From Metopolophium dirhodum (Eukaryota > Arthropoda > Insecta > Hemiptera > Aphididae), in contig NC_083560.1 in the NCBI RefSeq assembly GCF_019925205.1, positions 71,561,266-71,625,265 on the forward strand: DNA of 64,000 nt, in the 5' to 3' direction. The notes beneath the pieces are model-generated. The model worked only from the letters and a program-made list of their open reading frames with translations, was not told the DNA's origin and made no database searches. Shown in pieces: positions 12,293 to 25,700 of this stretch. The stretch's first letter is position 1, and every line of letters starts with the position of its first letter. Both the position numbers and the translations under genes were made by a program.

Positions 12293-12846
12293 TTACTTGG
12301 CACATGTTTTTTTCTTGAATTCCTTATGACCGGAAGCCGGAAGGAACATTAGTAAGTTGTTGGAATAATATCTGGGCCAATTATTTAAAGCAACCATAGA
12401 GTAGTCCTTCTTTTGAAAGACTATACAATTGCTGTATGGCGGGCAGCCTTTATAGTTCACAGGATGTGTACCGAAACATAAAGCGCATTTGGCCGGTAGC
12501 TCATGAGATTTAGAGCAATCCTCAGCAAGATGTAATTTACTGCATCTGACGCAGGGCGTGGGGGTGTGCAGAGTACTATGACTGTTCGGCTGACACGGCT
12601 TGCATTGTGGAGGTTGACGGTTGATGATTGTTCAACGATGGATTTGTTTTTAATATCATTGATAGTTGGTAAATGTTCTGGTTGAATTATTTTTGTTCGA
12701 TATAAAAAAAAACCGTTAGCGGGACTTTGTCTACGCGAGAAACCTAAGCCATCGTGGGCTACTACATATCGATAACACCATCTATGGGTACTTAGTACAG
12801 AAATGAGTAAGATATGGTTAACAACTCTGATTGAGATGACCCACAA
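12293..12846 (-). pseudogene. Jockey-type LINE ORF1 (Gag zinc-knuckle) remnant
   Basis: Read on the minus strand, 12610-12293 encodes PQCKPCQPN...CVRCSKLHLAEDC...ALCFGTHPVNYKGC, with Cys residues at positions 3, 6, 20, 23, 32, 42, 45 and 56 of this segment and His at 27 and 49. This is the paired CCHC zinc-knuckle region of Jockey-clade non-LTR retrotransposon ORF1, which binds element RNA. Knuckle 1 is damaged: PQCxxCQ is kept but the following GH...C is replaced by NSHSTLHT. Upstream, a second frame (from about 12846 to 12612) ends in DIKNKSIVEQSSTVN, which would join to PPQC after a one-base shift near 12610-12615. No reverse transcriptase ORF2 follows; downstream the frame ends at 12293-12295. 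The remnant is old, frameshifted and truncated at both sides. Identification of the knuckle is firm; the upstream part is less so. Confidence 0.75.
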
Positions 12847-13803
12847 AGGTGAACAGTTATGCTAAGATAAATCTGATTTGTTGCGCAGTAGGATTTTCAG
12901 GAATCCACTACTTACAAATTTTCGAAAAATTCAGATTGGAAGGGAGAATGCGGGGATTATTTGTAAGTAAACACTTTAATTTGAGCTCAGAAAATGTAAA
13001 CAATTTTTTTGTTCATGTTGGCGGGGATTTTCGCATACTATCTTTGTGGTGATTTGATGGAGTTTGTGGACTCATACTGGACTGAATGTGGTTCTATGAT
13101 GTAAAGGCTAAACTTTTCAGCGGAGAAGAGAAGAAAAACGATTAGTGAAGTTAAAAAATTTACTTTTTCTTTTCACGAGTTTGGATGTTGACGATGATGA
13201 TGATAAATTACTTATGAAATAGTTGAGTATCTTATTAATACGATACATTTCAATTAATAATTTTTGTGACTTGTGAGTATAATAATATACATACTAACGA
13301 TGACTCAGAACTCTTTTAGAGAATTTATTGAATTATTAATTTTTGGTATCAATTGAAGTTAGAATATTAATAATTTAATGAACTATGTAGTAACTATCAA
13401 GTATTTATAATCTGTACATATTAAGTTATAATTGCTTTTCAAATTTCAATTAAATTGTAATTTTGTATGGAAGATATTTAATTATTTATTTAATACTATA
13501 TTTTTTTTTATGTAGAAAATGAATAACTTGCACATATGTGATGAAAATAATATTATGTAAGCCAATATACTGGTGAACGTAATTTTTTGAAAAATTTATC
13601 ATAAATAAAAATAAAATTAAAATTAATATTGGAATTAAACTAATGTTGTTTTAACAGAAAAGTTATAAGTCTTCAGTTATTAAATTGATTCAGCCTTAAA
13701 CGCTTCTAGTTGTACACATGAGAATGTCAAGCTATATGAGTAAAGTGTAGTCGAATATAATATTATATGATTAGAAAACAATGTCGAAACGTTTGAGGTA
13801 AAT
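12847..13803. other. Non-coding; may hold decayed upstream part of the LINE remnant
   Basis: On the minus strand 12850-13100 reads in pieces as KKLFTFSELK and IPENPTAQQI with stops between. This could be the decayed N-terminal part of the same Gag, but I cannot confirm it. The rest is AT-rich with no recognised feature. Confidence 0.35.
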
Positions 13804-14032
13804 AGTGACCACTGGCCTGAGTGAAATATCTCGAAAAAGATGCCATGGAATGGCGTGCTCAGCTTTTTTTAAGGGGGAAGAGATAATTTTTGATTATTAT
13901 TAGACCATGTTATATAGGGGTAAATGTGCTTTCATTGCTTTATTAAATGTATATGTTTAATGTTTATATGACACAAAAATAAGCCAAACGAGAGATATGA
14001 CACCCTCAACCCCCCACCATGGGCACGCCCCT
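13804..14032. repeat. Possible dispersed repeat with GGCGTGC-type ends
   Basis: GTGACCACTGGCCTGAG at 13806 recurs as GTGACCAGTGGCCTCGG at 28401. Nearby, TGGCGTGCTCAG (about 13850) and GGGCACGCCCCTGA (about 14020) are rough inverted partners with G-rich and C-rich flanks. This suggests a small decayed inverted-repeat element. The class is unknown and the boundaries approximate. Confidence 0.35.
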
Positions 14033-17000
14033 GACGCCGTGGTCTTTTGTACGTGTTTGATGTTTATATTCTTGATACGACTTCGATTTACCTGCACATT
14101 CAGAGCGATCATCCTTGACGATCAGCCAAATCGAAAAGTAGCAAATAAAATACGTTTTGTTTTTATAAGTGCGTTATTTTTTTTAGAGATTAATGGGTTT
14201 TGTGTCTGTTTGGTGACACATGCGTATGCAACTCACCGTCCTTTGGCAAAATGATAATATTATTACCTATAGTGTGTAAGTACTTACCTTATGGCGGTAA
14301 TGTAATAACAATTCAAAACAATTAAAAAAATAATAATTAAGTAAATCAAAGAAAATCAATATTAAATTAGTAGTTGTTTTGGGAAAGGGGACGGAGGTTA
14401 TCGTGAACTTAAAAATAAAAAAATGAACATTATCCTTTAAATCATTATCAAAATAATAAAATAAAGTTAATTAAGAAACACAGTGTTATACACACTTTTA
14501 TTATATTTTTGCACACCTAATAAACACAAATAATATTACTATAGTCTTTCTAATTTTTTTTTTTTGATGGCCATCAATGTAAATATTATCCTTAAAATGT
14601 CTACAATTTCCTCAAATATATTACCTTCGGTACTACAAAAACGAAATAACCTTATAATACTATGTAATAGGTACTTCACTGTACTTAGGATTTAGATAAG
14701 TACCTAAAAGTTGCTGAATGATTTTGATCGAAGAATAACTCAATGAAGTATAATTTTCTAATAAGTATTATTTCCGAAGCGACTTACAGTACGTATATTA
14801 ATGCCATATAATATCTATGATAAAAATAGTATTTTACTATTTACGATGTTTTTATATTTTGTATCTTTACAGGATAAATAAATAAATTGCCTTAATGGTA
14901 CAGTGCTGAATGCTTTCAATGTGCCATACTAATACAAATCCTTTTTGGAACACCGGTAACAGTATATTAAGGCCAATATTAGGTATGAACAAATTATTCT
15001 CTTGCGACAAAAAGTTAATCGGTCAATTTGATTAAAATAATGATATTTATAATGAATCCCCTGATATATATTATATGAACTTCTTAAGCTCGTTTATAGA
15101 TAATTTTTTTTTTATAACACATCATATTATTGTATTTTAGAGATGGATCCTAGTATAGTTTGTTAAACAAATATTATTAATGGCTTTGTGAAAAGAATAC
15201 ATTTGGCTGTAATTCAAAACTTCAAATGCATATAATAAGAAGAATTGTTGAGTATAACGATTTTTATATTTTGATATATAGTTATAGAAATATATTTTTC
15301 TTTGTTCGTGTGTCTAGACTATTTTTTACTGGTAAACGGGGCGCACCAAAGTTTACATTTTCTCCTTTTAATTGGAATTTAGTCACAGAACGTAACTTGC
15401 TTGTATTTTTTAAGAAATTCACGAATCACTTGTGTCATTTTTTTGATTTTTTTTGTATGATTGAGACTTGAAATATTTTATCCAAGGTTTGTTGAATACA
15501 TTATTTTCTCTAAATCAAGATTTAGTTTTATATGCATTTATAATGTGTAATTATTCTTAAAACAGTTTTTTTTCTATTAAATATGTGTAACATTGAACTT
15601 AAAATTGTATGTCATGCGATGGTAAAATTTATGAAATATTTATTTTTTCCGAAATTTTGATCATTCAATTTGCAAAAAAATTATATTATTTTTTAAATAA
15701 AAATGGATAATAAAGCCAAAATTAGTATTATTTTGACAAAACCTATTACACTTTTCATAAAGTTCAGATTGATATAACAAATTTATTAAAATCGAATTAA
15801 GCTAATAACAACAATTTGACCATAAATTGCATATTTGAATTTGATTGTGATACTCGAGGAAATTAAATGAATTAATTTACACATAACGTAGCATCATTTC
15901 AATAAACAATACAATGAAATAGAACCAATTATATTAACAATCGGCTGTAATCATAAATTAAATCGTTTATTTGGTCCAAAATTAAGTGGAATATTACGGG
16001 ATAATAAAATTAGACTGAATACGCTATTTAAAATATTAATTTTATTTACAAGTGTGAAATAAATTAAGGAAAACCAGATGCAATAGTCAAATCGCTACGT
16101 TTTATAGTCTTGAAATTAAATTATAAGCGCAACAAAGTGTTAATGTTATACAATATACAGGTTGTTACACAAAGTTTAATTAAAACTTTCGGAGAAAGCT
16201 TCAAATGTAATTTTGAGATGGAACACAAGCATATGTTTTATGAAATCTCTAAATTAACGTATAGTGTTAATCAGTGAAGAATTTATGAATGATGGTCCGC
16301 AGTTAGTGTCTTAGCTTATATTAAAATTTGTTACATATTAAAACGTATTAAATCTCGATGAAAGGCGATATTTAAATTATACGCACATTTTAATTGTTTA
16401 TTTAGTCGTTACTGAAACGCAGTTAAAAGTATGATTTATAATTGCGTCATATTGAAACTAGACAAATTATAAATTTTTTGAATACGTCATATGTTTTTAC
16501 TCGCAATTTTATAACATAAAATGTTGTCTACAACAGTTCATAATTGTATGATCACGGTAAACATGATTCCGTATTACAAAAATAGTGTTAAATGGGAATA
16601 AACAGGGTAAAAATCGAACGATACTGTCACCATATTCATATTTGTTATACAGATTTATGATCGGCCCACGGTCTATGTTATAATTGTATTGTATTATATA
16701 TTAAATAATATTTGAACAAAAACTGTATAAAAATACCTGTTCATTCTTATACAATAGAGCTTATTTTGCGAAAGATCTTAAGCATTTTTCGCGAATATCT
16801 ATACCGTCTAGTTAATAATAGTAGGTCGATACTTTGAAGTTTTTAAAATTCAAAGCAATTTCCACAATATAGAATGGATATCTCGGATGGTCCGTTATTT
16901 ATACATTTTCCTCTTTCTTAGAATTGCTATACATCATGTATTATTATAACCTAGCTATTATGTATATGATTGCGGGAATTATAATATTTATAGTTGTATA

Positions 17001-17166
17001 ATACGTATGCTTTAAAATTTATCATCTTTGAAAATTCAGGACATTAAATTTATCCTAATCTTAACTTTAATGTCGTGCAGCATAAAATATAATTTAATGC
17101 CAGTTATGGTCCCACGCGTGCAAATAAATATAAAATAAAATATATTTGAAAGTAAAAATTCCATAT
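14033..17166. other. AT-rich non-coding stretch
   Basis: No gene, RNA or repeat family recognised. Short open frames (for example 15226-15471) are Phe- and Ile-rich AT artefacts. Confidence 0.55.
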
Positions 17167-17168
17167 TA

Positions 17169-18359
17169 GGGTAAAGCCTGGTGTTATTGGTAGGGGTATG
17201 GTTATTGGCACCAAGTTATTTGGTTTTTTGTATATAAAATGTTTGATTATGAATTTTAGGGATATTTTTTTTCGATTATACGGTCATAGGGAAGGTGGGG
17301 CAGAACGGGGAACCTAAGGTATCAGAATCTACAATTCACTTAAAAATTGTGTTTTTGATTTGAAATTTGACCTGTGTAATCCTTAGGATATGGTTATTAA
17401 TATGTTAGCATGTTTTAAACATTCAGTTAAGTCTCATAGTTTTAAAGGTCAAAATAGGTTTAAGTATAATTTTTCCCGTTTTGCTCCATACCTGGGGCAA
17501 AATGGGGACGTCCCTAAAATATTATTTATTTCACATAAATATTATTTTATTTTACATAAATACAATTACAATAATCAACTTAAACTTGTTGTTATTTAAA
17601 TAACTTGTATAACTTGCATATACATAATGTAGTATATAATATTGGTTATATATGTTATAGGAATATATTTTAATATAATAATTATTGTACAATAACAAAG
17701 AATAATAAATGATTGTAAATTTAAGCTTTAATATTTATTAAATAGGTACATCTTAATTAAATACTTATTATAGATGTAGTACCTACCCAAGTAGGTAAGC
17801 TTAAAAATTAAATAAAAAAATTAACGTCGTATTACTTATTAGTTATTAGTAAAGGTACCACATTACGCCCCAATGATTACACTTAACTTCAGCCGTTGTT
17901 AGTAAACACAAAAATTAATTTTTTTAATAATTAATATTTTTAAAATAATCTTAAGAACATTTGCTATTGAAGCAGCGAAAACAAATTTAAGATACAACAA
18001 TTAAACCATAAAAACATTTCTAAATAAAATAACAGTTTGTTATATCAATCAATTGATAATAGGCATGTGTAATGATTTTAATTTATTACTAATAAGATAA
18101 TTGATATGTGAACATGACATTATTAGCCCAAAGATTCTATATATTAGGTTTTTAAATCAGTGTGACCAGTATAAGACATAAATATTAAAATGTCCCCGTT
18201 CTGCTACACTTTCCCTACTGATACTGTTATATTATCAATCTTGATGTTATTATATTATTTATTTGATAATTTGCTATTCGATTTCGTAATGTAACAGGTT
18301 AGGTGCCAATAATTACCAAAAACGAATTCTTAACGTGCCAATAACTGCATACTTTACAC
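17169..18359. mobile_element. Outer TA-flanked inverted-repeat element
   Basis: The left end reads GGGTAAAGCCTGGTGTTATTGG and soon after GGTTATTGGCACC. The right end, reverse-complemented, reads GTGTAAAGTATGCAGTTATTGGCAC and then TAATTATTGGCACC. The ends are thus imperfect inverted repeats of about 45-60 bp. TA lies immediately outside each end (17167-17168 and 18360-18361), as expected for Tc1/mariner-type targeting. There is no transposase frame, so it is non-autonomous. A second element sits inside it. Confidence 0.65.
17289..18215. mobile_element. Inner TA-flanked inverted-repeat element
   Basis: The left end GGGAAGGTGGGGCAGAACGG matches the reverse complement of the right end, GGGAAAGTGTAGCAGAACGG, at 17 of 20 positions. 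TA flanks both sides (17287-17288 and 18216-18217). A related GGGGCAAAATGGGGACG word occurs inside at about 17492. The 927-bp interior has a 69-codon frame (17390-17599) with no transposase motifs. It lies wholly inside the outer element, so it inserted later. Tc1/mariner-like mobilisation is inferred from the TA target only. Confidence 0.7.
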
Positions 18360-18361
18360 TA

Positions 18362-19271
18362 CACGCGTGTTTTTTACACATAATTTTCAACATAAAACAA
18401 TTATTTGTCGATACATTCATAAACAATTATTAGATATTATTTCATAGGGAAAAATTTCTGAGGGACCCAAAATTCTATTAAATTGGAGTACACGAATTGC
18501 TTTTTTAGTTATTAGGTACATTAGAATTTGTGGAATACACACTGTTAGGTTAATCGTTAACTACTTCAATACAATCGTTACACGTTGTATAATGTAGGTA
18601 CTATGCTTTTGAAAATATGTATAATACAATAAAATTCAAATATCTGTTTTGTTCGATAACAAAATATTATGTAATTTAATGGTCACGTGCCATTTATACC
18701 AAAGTCACCGTGTGCTGTAAGGTAGGTGCTTATAATAAAGTAACACTTATTAGTTGTTGTTTTTTTTTCATTATTTTAATTTTAATAACACGACATTTTT
18801 TAATTGGATTCTTTTAGCGATATATTATTTTCATTTTTGTTCATATTAATTAGCATATTTTTAATTAGAATATTTATTATAATAACGTTGTTAAAATAAA
18901 TAATCAAGACTAAAATATGGAGTCTAGTGGTCATTGAATTTTACATATTATTATAAATTATATAATATAAGAGTATTGATTTCTCGTATGTACCTATACC
19001 TATATGGGATACGATTATGCTCGAAATATTTGGTTGTTTTATAGGTAGGTATAGTGTACAATTATTTGAGTATTTCCATATACAAATATAAAATATACTA
19101 AGAATGGATGTCACATAACAGTATAACAATATATTTGTATACGTTCTGAGTATCAAATATATTTTTTCATTATTTTTATAGGTTAATTTTATAGGAAACT
19201 AATATTAAAATTGTCATCCGAGTAGGGCCAAGTAGGTATAACGCTATGACGTTATACAGTTGTAGACGTCG
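18362..19271. other. AT-rich non-coding stretch
   Basis: Nothing recognised; a 71-codon minus-strand frame at 18941-19156 is an Ile/Tyr-rich AT artefact. Confidence 0.55.
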
Positions 19272-19366
19272 AGTGTACCATGTCACTGCAGTAATGGGTA
19301 TGTTAAATATAAATTCGATGATAAACTAATCGCATAAAAAAAAAACGATTCCGAGCAGAGAGCCTA
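19272..19366 (+). repeat. Dispersed aphid-type repeat, copy 1 (diverged)
   Basis: Shares an ordered set of words with 32240-32362 and 53597-53705: ACCATGTCACTG, TATGTTAAAT, GATGATAAACTAATCGCATA, then a poly-A tract and ACGATTCCGAGCAGAG. The common order and spacing make descent from one family likely. I recall similar sequence from aphid genomes; class unknown. Confidence 0.55.
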
Positions 19367-20860
19367 TTACTACTTACAAGGTAAGTATATTTCATTACAC
19401 GAATATCAATTTGTAGGTGCATTTATGTTGATTTATAGTAATTATTCAGTTTACTAGCATTAGTTATCGGTAAGTTGAATTATTTTAACCGCATTTATCA
19501 TGTAATTGATTGTTATAATATGAAGTACCTATATCATAATATACAATTATTGTGATTATATTTTTAGCTAATACTGACTTAATATTAAACGGTATAAATA
19601 GACAATAGATTAAAATTAATCTAAATATTTTGAAAATTAAATTGTGTATAAACTGTAAATTGTAATAATATAAACTTAAAAGTTTTAAATCCCCGCAAAT
19701 CATGATTTAAAATATGCATATTTTTTAACGACAATTAAATAACTAAAATCATTATGATTTGTTTAAATATCCAATTTTGTAAAAACCATAACATCAAATG
19801 TCTAATATTGTTAATTTTTGTGATTTTTACGAATAATGTCAAAATTTAAACCTCATCCGCTTATTTAAAAAATCATGAGTATGTATTTTTATATTAATTA
19901 AATATTTAAAATATTAACTTATGTGGGAACTTGTGTTAATTTTTAAACTTTTTACCTAGCTTAAACATTTGTGTTAATACTACGCATACAAATTCTGTAG
20001 CTTGATGGATAATGACTGTGGAGTGTGTCTTTAAATTTAAACACAATGATTAATAATACATATTTTGTAATCGAAAATGTATTCTTAACATAGTTAATAA
20101 ATACCTACATCTATTCATTTTTCATCAGCTATAATATAAGTATCGGTACAGTTATGTCATTACTTTGGGATATGGTTCAGAATTGACTTTAAGTGAAATC
20201 AAACTAGACTCGTACTTCGGAAACTAAAATATATTCTACAGACCATTTGGACAAGTCAGGCTATTAAAAGAGATTAAAATGTTGTAAAGTAACATTATTT
20301 TTACGAAATGTATATAAATCGCTGATGAGAAAAAAATCACAACAATAATATAAAATATGGCACTAATATAAATTTTCTAAAATCATGACACGCTAATAAA
20401 ATGAAAAACATGTTTCAAACAAAAAAATAACCATTTATTTCTTTCCATAATCTACTTATAAATTTATATTTTATAGTAGGTACCTAACTTATTTAGTTAT
20501 GTTGTACGCTTGTTTAACAATAATTTGTCTTTAATATCTCATATATTATTGGATTAAGAGTTCTAGCATTAGCCCCAGTTAACAGTACTCTATTTATATG
20601 TTCCTATATCATATATAATTTAATAGATTGCTTAGAACTTATTAACTAGAATCCAATTTAATCGAATTTTCAATTTTCTTAATAAATTACACTTTTTTGT
20701 ATTGTTTGACATCAACAAAACAGCAAATAAAATATGTAGCCTTATAAGCTATACATTCCCAGATTTTTTTCCCAATCTTTGATATTTTGCTTCAACAAAT
20801 TATACTTCCGTGTCTTTTGATGTTTTATATACCTACGTTATGCAAGCTCGGATTAAAGAT

Positions 20861-20964
20861 CCATCGACCATCAGTGATCCTAATTTACTTATAAAAAAAG
20901 GTCAGTCGATGGAGATTTTATTTTTAAAATATTTATACGTCTAGACCTCTGGAAATCTAGACGT
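20861..20964. repeat. Two adjacent short inverted repeats
   Basis: ACGTCTAGA (20937-20945) and TCTAGACGT (20956-20964) are exact reverse complements around a 10-base loop. Just before, TCCATCGACC (about 20862) and GGTCAGTCGATGGA (about 20900) form a second, imperfect pair. No T-run or gene lies nearby to suggest a terminator. Confidence 0.5.
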
Positions 20965-21889
20965 CTGCAGTGACATAAAATACAATACTTTTCTTAGTGG
21001 ACCTCTCTTAACTTCAAAAATGTAACCACTCTCCTCACATCTAAAAACGAAAATGTAATCACAACTTTGTGTGGTTATAATATTATGTATATAGTTTTAA
21101 ATGATTAAGACATACAAAATTAGTAAGACTACCAAAATTCTTATGTTAACGACTTCGAAAACTCGTCAAAATAAAAAATATTATATTTAATACCTTTATT
21201 CACAACTCCCATATCCACTTATTTACTATCTATATCATAATGGTAATTAATATAAATTTGTCATATATTAAGTCTAAACACGTGTCCCAAATAAAAATTG
21301 TGAAAATAAGTAGACCTCCTGTTCCCTTTTAACCAGGACTTGACAGTATGTCAATTATTTATTGTTCTATGACTTCAATTAGACATAAGTACTTATAATA
21401 TTACTTTTTTCTTTAATTAATATATTCTTGTCAAACTATTATGCAAGATATTTATAAATGCTTATCCAAAATTAAACATTTTATCCGAATTTATCAAAGG
21501 TTATAACTTTTCAAGTTTTCTAAACGTAGATTTCTCTGGGCATTTTAGGTGACTAAATATAATTATTGTGAAATCGTTTTTGATTTCCTCGTGGGACCTA
21601 CTATCAAAATGGTAAAATGTTCAGTCAAAGTTAGTTTATTTAAATATGATTAATTTTTATTCACTGCGTGACAAATATTAATAAACTGATAATAAAAACA
21701 ATGGACGTTAACGTACTCTTTATATTATTCGTAAGTAATATATGATAATAAATAAGTTTTTTTTATAAAGTAATTAGTTGCTGAGTTGTTATAAATAAAT
21801 AATGTGATCATTGGCCGCCATACTGGCTACTACTTTTTTGACCCACTTTCTTACAATTTTGAGTATAGTTTCATTATTTATTTTTTATA

Positions 21890-21911
21890 ATATTATTATT
21901 ATTATTATTAT
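21890..21911. repeat. (ATT)n microsatellite
   Basis: About seven uninterrupted ATT units. Confidence 0.9.
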
Positions 21912-24900
21912 TTTTTAATTTTCATGGTCAAGAAATAAAATGTTTATTATTATTAATAATAACCGCCTCAGTGAATTGGGCCACTGCTTACAAGAATCTC
22001 AGCATAATTATTACACTTGAGGAATCGTTTTAGTAAGTAAACATAAAGTAGTAATACAACTACTAAAGTGTTATTTTTTCCCAGTAATTCGGTTTTGATA
22101 CATTATTGATAAGACATTATAAAAATATTGACACGGCGCATGAAGTATGCAATATAGGTACTTCGAGATAATTAGAAATATTTACATAACTAGTATTATT
22201 TAATATTAATTCGAATCATACATACATATATTATTCACAATACTAAACTATAAAACATTATAATAGTTTGGTAATGTAATATTATTATTTCCATTTATTA
22301 ACATTTTTGCTTTGAAACTAATAGGTATATAATCATTTATAATAAATAATATTTAAAATATATACTATCATCATATTGTACAAATATTCTTTTGGTGTGT
22401 GAATGATTAAACTTTTCTTTTGATTTTGTGATTATTACGTATTAAACACGGGTAAGTGTAATACGGAAAGGTCGAACGTTGAACACGACGGAGTTGTCTT
22501 AATATATACAGTTTCATTTTTAAGTGGAATTGAATATCAAAATTATATATTTATTTTCTGCTAAAGTTTGTGGTATATTTTATCATATACGCATAAAGTT
22601 GGCATTTTTTTACTGATATAATAATAAAACAAGCTATATGCATAGAAAAGTGGTGTACACTGTATACATATACTAGGTGTATAATATATATAATATTTAT
22701 GTGAAATAGCACGTTTATTTTAATATATCTATGCCATAACGAATATAATGTTTATAGGTATTTTTTTTTACTTAAATAATTATTCCTTACTTGAAGGATG
22801 TTTATACTGGATTAAATTCCATGTTCGAAATAAATATTTTTCTATAATAATATACATAGAATAGTAAAACGTTATGTGTTGCTTCAGTGACATGAATTTT
22901 CAGATAGTCAAATCCATGTCGATGATTCAATCAATATTGTGGGATGTATACGATAAGTTGAGTGATAGACGTCTCGCTTTAGAGGGTCAATGACACGTAA
23001 ATTCGTAACAATTATTGATGCACACCTTGCAACACCATACATTATAGAGTTCCGATCATAATAATTGATATTTAAATGCTGACATGTAGTAATTTTGTTT
23101 CACATATGGATATTATAATGATATTGAGATTGAAATTAATACGAATGTCAATTTAATAATTAAATCTCATAGCACGGAACACAATATGTTAATCAGTGAT
23201 TAATAGTACCTATTCCCCAGAATCGAGTTCAACTTAATCTCAAATTTCCGTAGGTAGATTATCTATGACCTGGGATCAGGATTGTAAGATTTATATTAGT
23301 TAGACTGTAGGTATAAATGATATAATGTGTATATCATGTCAACACGAGTTGTACGATAATATTTAATGAAAACACACGTAATAGTATAAGTTACTAGGAA
23401 GGTGTGTGAGTGATAGTATCAATTTAATGGCCAATGGTTAGTGACTTACATTTTTATACAAGAAATTGCTGTTCATGCTACACCTACTAAATTGGCCCCG
23501 CAAAATCATTTCGCACATAGCGCCAATATTATCCTAACTGTTATAAACGTATAATCAGAGACTCTGCACCGGTAATTAGCTTAACGTTATTTCTGAATGT
23601 TTATTGATTTTTTATTTCCAAGGTATAACTGAGATGACAATAAACAACATTGAAGTGTTAGCATGCAATTTTAATTATAACTTCGCGGAGTGTGTCTAAC
23701 TGCTGACTAACTAGCTGACTGGCTGGCTCCAGTTGCTGCGCTCTTCGGGTCTTTTTTTACCTTTTTAAACCTTTTTAGTTGTGACGGTAGAGCATCCTTA
23801 CCTACCGCCAATAGGATGAGCGACGAAAATCTGATTGACGTGGTCAAAAGTGTATAGACTCAATATACCTATGTAGGTACCTATATACTTACATAAAACC
23901 TACATACCACAGTACCACACTTATAATATTACAACCTATATACCTAAATACTAAAATAGTAAGATACATAACGTATATTGTAGTGTCCATACGCTGAAGA
24001 TATAGGTAAGTTTGTGTGAAAATGTACGTAATATGGGGCTCTTATAGTATTATGTAACTATGATAAGCTTTTATGTTTCGTATTTTGCTATTGATATAGG
24101 TAGTAATAATGATTGTACAACTTATTTTTGGTATCCACTTTTGCACCTGTAGGTATACTGTAGATTCTGACCAAAATAATAATCGCATCAAAATTTAACA
24201 ATATTGTATTATGTTGCTTGACAAATTACGTTCATGACTTTTTATTGTAGCTGCACACTCCTCGGATCGGATGTATTGAAACCATCAATGTATGCACTCA
24301 AACTGCATGTTGTACAATACGTCATTATATATAAAATTACTTTGCATACACGCATAATTATATGATATTTGTTTATTACATGTACAATGAACCTTCACGT
24401 TATTTACCGTTTAGATGTTTGTGTATATTCAAATTGAATACATTTTAATAGTGGTACCTCATACTCCTAAAAAAATTCTTTGTAATATACTTTTATTTTT
24501 AATTTTATATTTAATAATTAAATCAATAAATAAATATTTATTGAATATAACTGTGGAAAAGAAAATTTAAAAGGTTTATAAAATGTGAAGAGATATCAAT
24601 ACGTAACACTAAGACAGTCTAAATACCCCCTCCTTCGGGGGTGCGAGCTTCGGGTTAGGTTAGATGAGAATGACCTTTGTTGTAGCCTGTAGGGTATCTA
24701 ATAATTAATTAGTTATGTGTTAAACATTTTAATTGTATACCAATTTAATGCATATAGTGCTTCGGTACCTTAGAACCTTAGAACCGTTGGAATATGTTCA
24801 TGTAATTATTCCTGTCACTATCGAAACAGGAGTATTGGTAGAACATAAATACATATATTTCTTTATTTCTACCATCCGATAGCGCCGTCTCGTCATCGAT

Positions 24901-25049
24901 TTATTATGCACCATATCCTTTTTTCCAAGTTTTTTTTCTTTATCGCACAGGTAATAAAATTGTTGTATATTCAACGAAAACTCATATTCTTTAAGGTAGA
25001 AGTATAGGTACACGGTTCTTAACGACGTCCTAACCCGCAAAGTTAATAA

Positions 25050-25700
25050 TATATTATATGGCCGACGACCGTTTTTTTTTTCAGCTGACACCATCAGTTA
25101 TACAGCTCTTTCTCTCTCTCTCTCCCCCCTCTTCCTCTCTCTCTCACTCTCTCTATATTTCCCTCTTCCTCTTACACCTCTCGTTTTGTGTGTGTGTGAG
25201 TGTATATTATTATTATGCAAAAGCCTATTTGTGCGAGTGTGCAGTGTATATTGTGTGAAAAAAAAAATAAAATAAAAGAATAGGAAAAATTTCCTCCAGC
25301 AGCCGTTACGGGAGCCAAACTGGACCAGAGCCAAACGTTAGGGGTCGTGAGCCGTATGTTCGACCGCAACGGGTTTAATAAAAATAAACGATAGTACTGC
25401 GTGCCGTCGCCGCTGCGTGCGTGTTAAATGGCGAGGAAAACCACCGCTGCCACCGACCTTGTCACTCGATGTGCTCTTCACTTGTATCCACCGCCGTGCT
25501 TGTGTGTCATAAACGCACGGGGCCTTTAAAAAATGTAAAATAAACAAAATAAACTACATATACGTCCACAAACCTACACGTCTTGCGTAAAAATTAAGTT
25601 CTTACCCATACAAAAGTTTGGCGATTGTCAGTCGAGACGTTTGATCGTCACCTAACACACTTCTACCTGTCTTTATAGTATTGTATTACCTATTATTAAA
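25050..25700 (+). promoter_or_regulatory. Candidate promoter or 5' exon: CpG-rich island in AT-rich DNA
   Basis: The segment combines a 50-bp pyrimidine tract (25105-25156), a GT-rich stretch and a CpG-rich core at about 25300-25530 (GTGCCGTCGCCGCTGCGTGC and similar) that stands out sharply from the surrounding sequence. Within it, ATG at 25428-25430 in the context TTAAATGG opens a 34-codon frame (MARKTTAATDLVTRC..., stop at 25527-25529). I see no clear splice donor that would extend it. Minus-strand frames also cross it (25338-25547). The composition fits a transcription start region or a 5' untranslated exon, but neither direction nor gene can be fixed from sequence alone. Confidence 0.35.
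25105..25156. repeat. (CT)n pyrimidine tract
   Basis: Interrupted CT repeats with a C6 run. Such tracts, (GA)n on the other strand, are common near insect promoters, but they also arise by slippage. Confidence 0.9.

Larger units (their letters stand above)
19367..25049. other. Long AT-rich non-coding stretch
   Basis: No gene, RNA or known mobile element was recognised in about 5.7 kb, apart from the hairpin pair at 20861-20964 and the ATT microsatellite at 21890. GC-richer patches at 23690-23860 and 24617-24664 (the latter with CCCCCTCCTTCGGGGG, a short hairpin) have no assignment. Confidence 0.5.
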
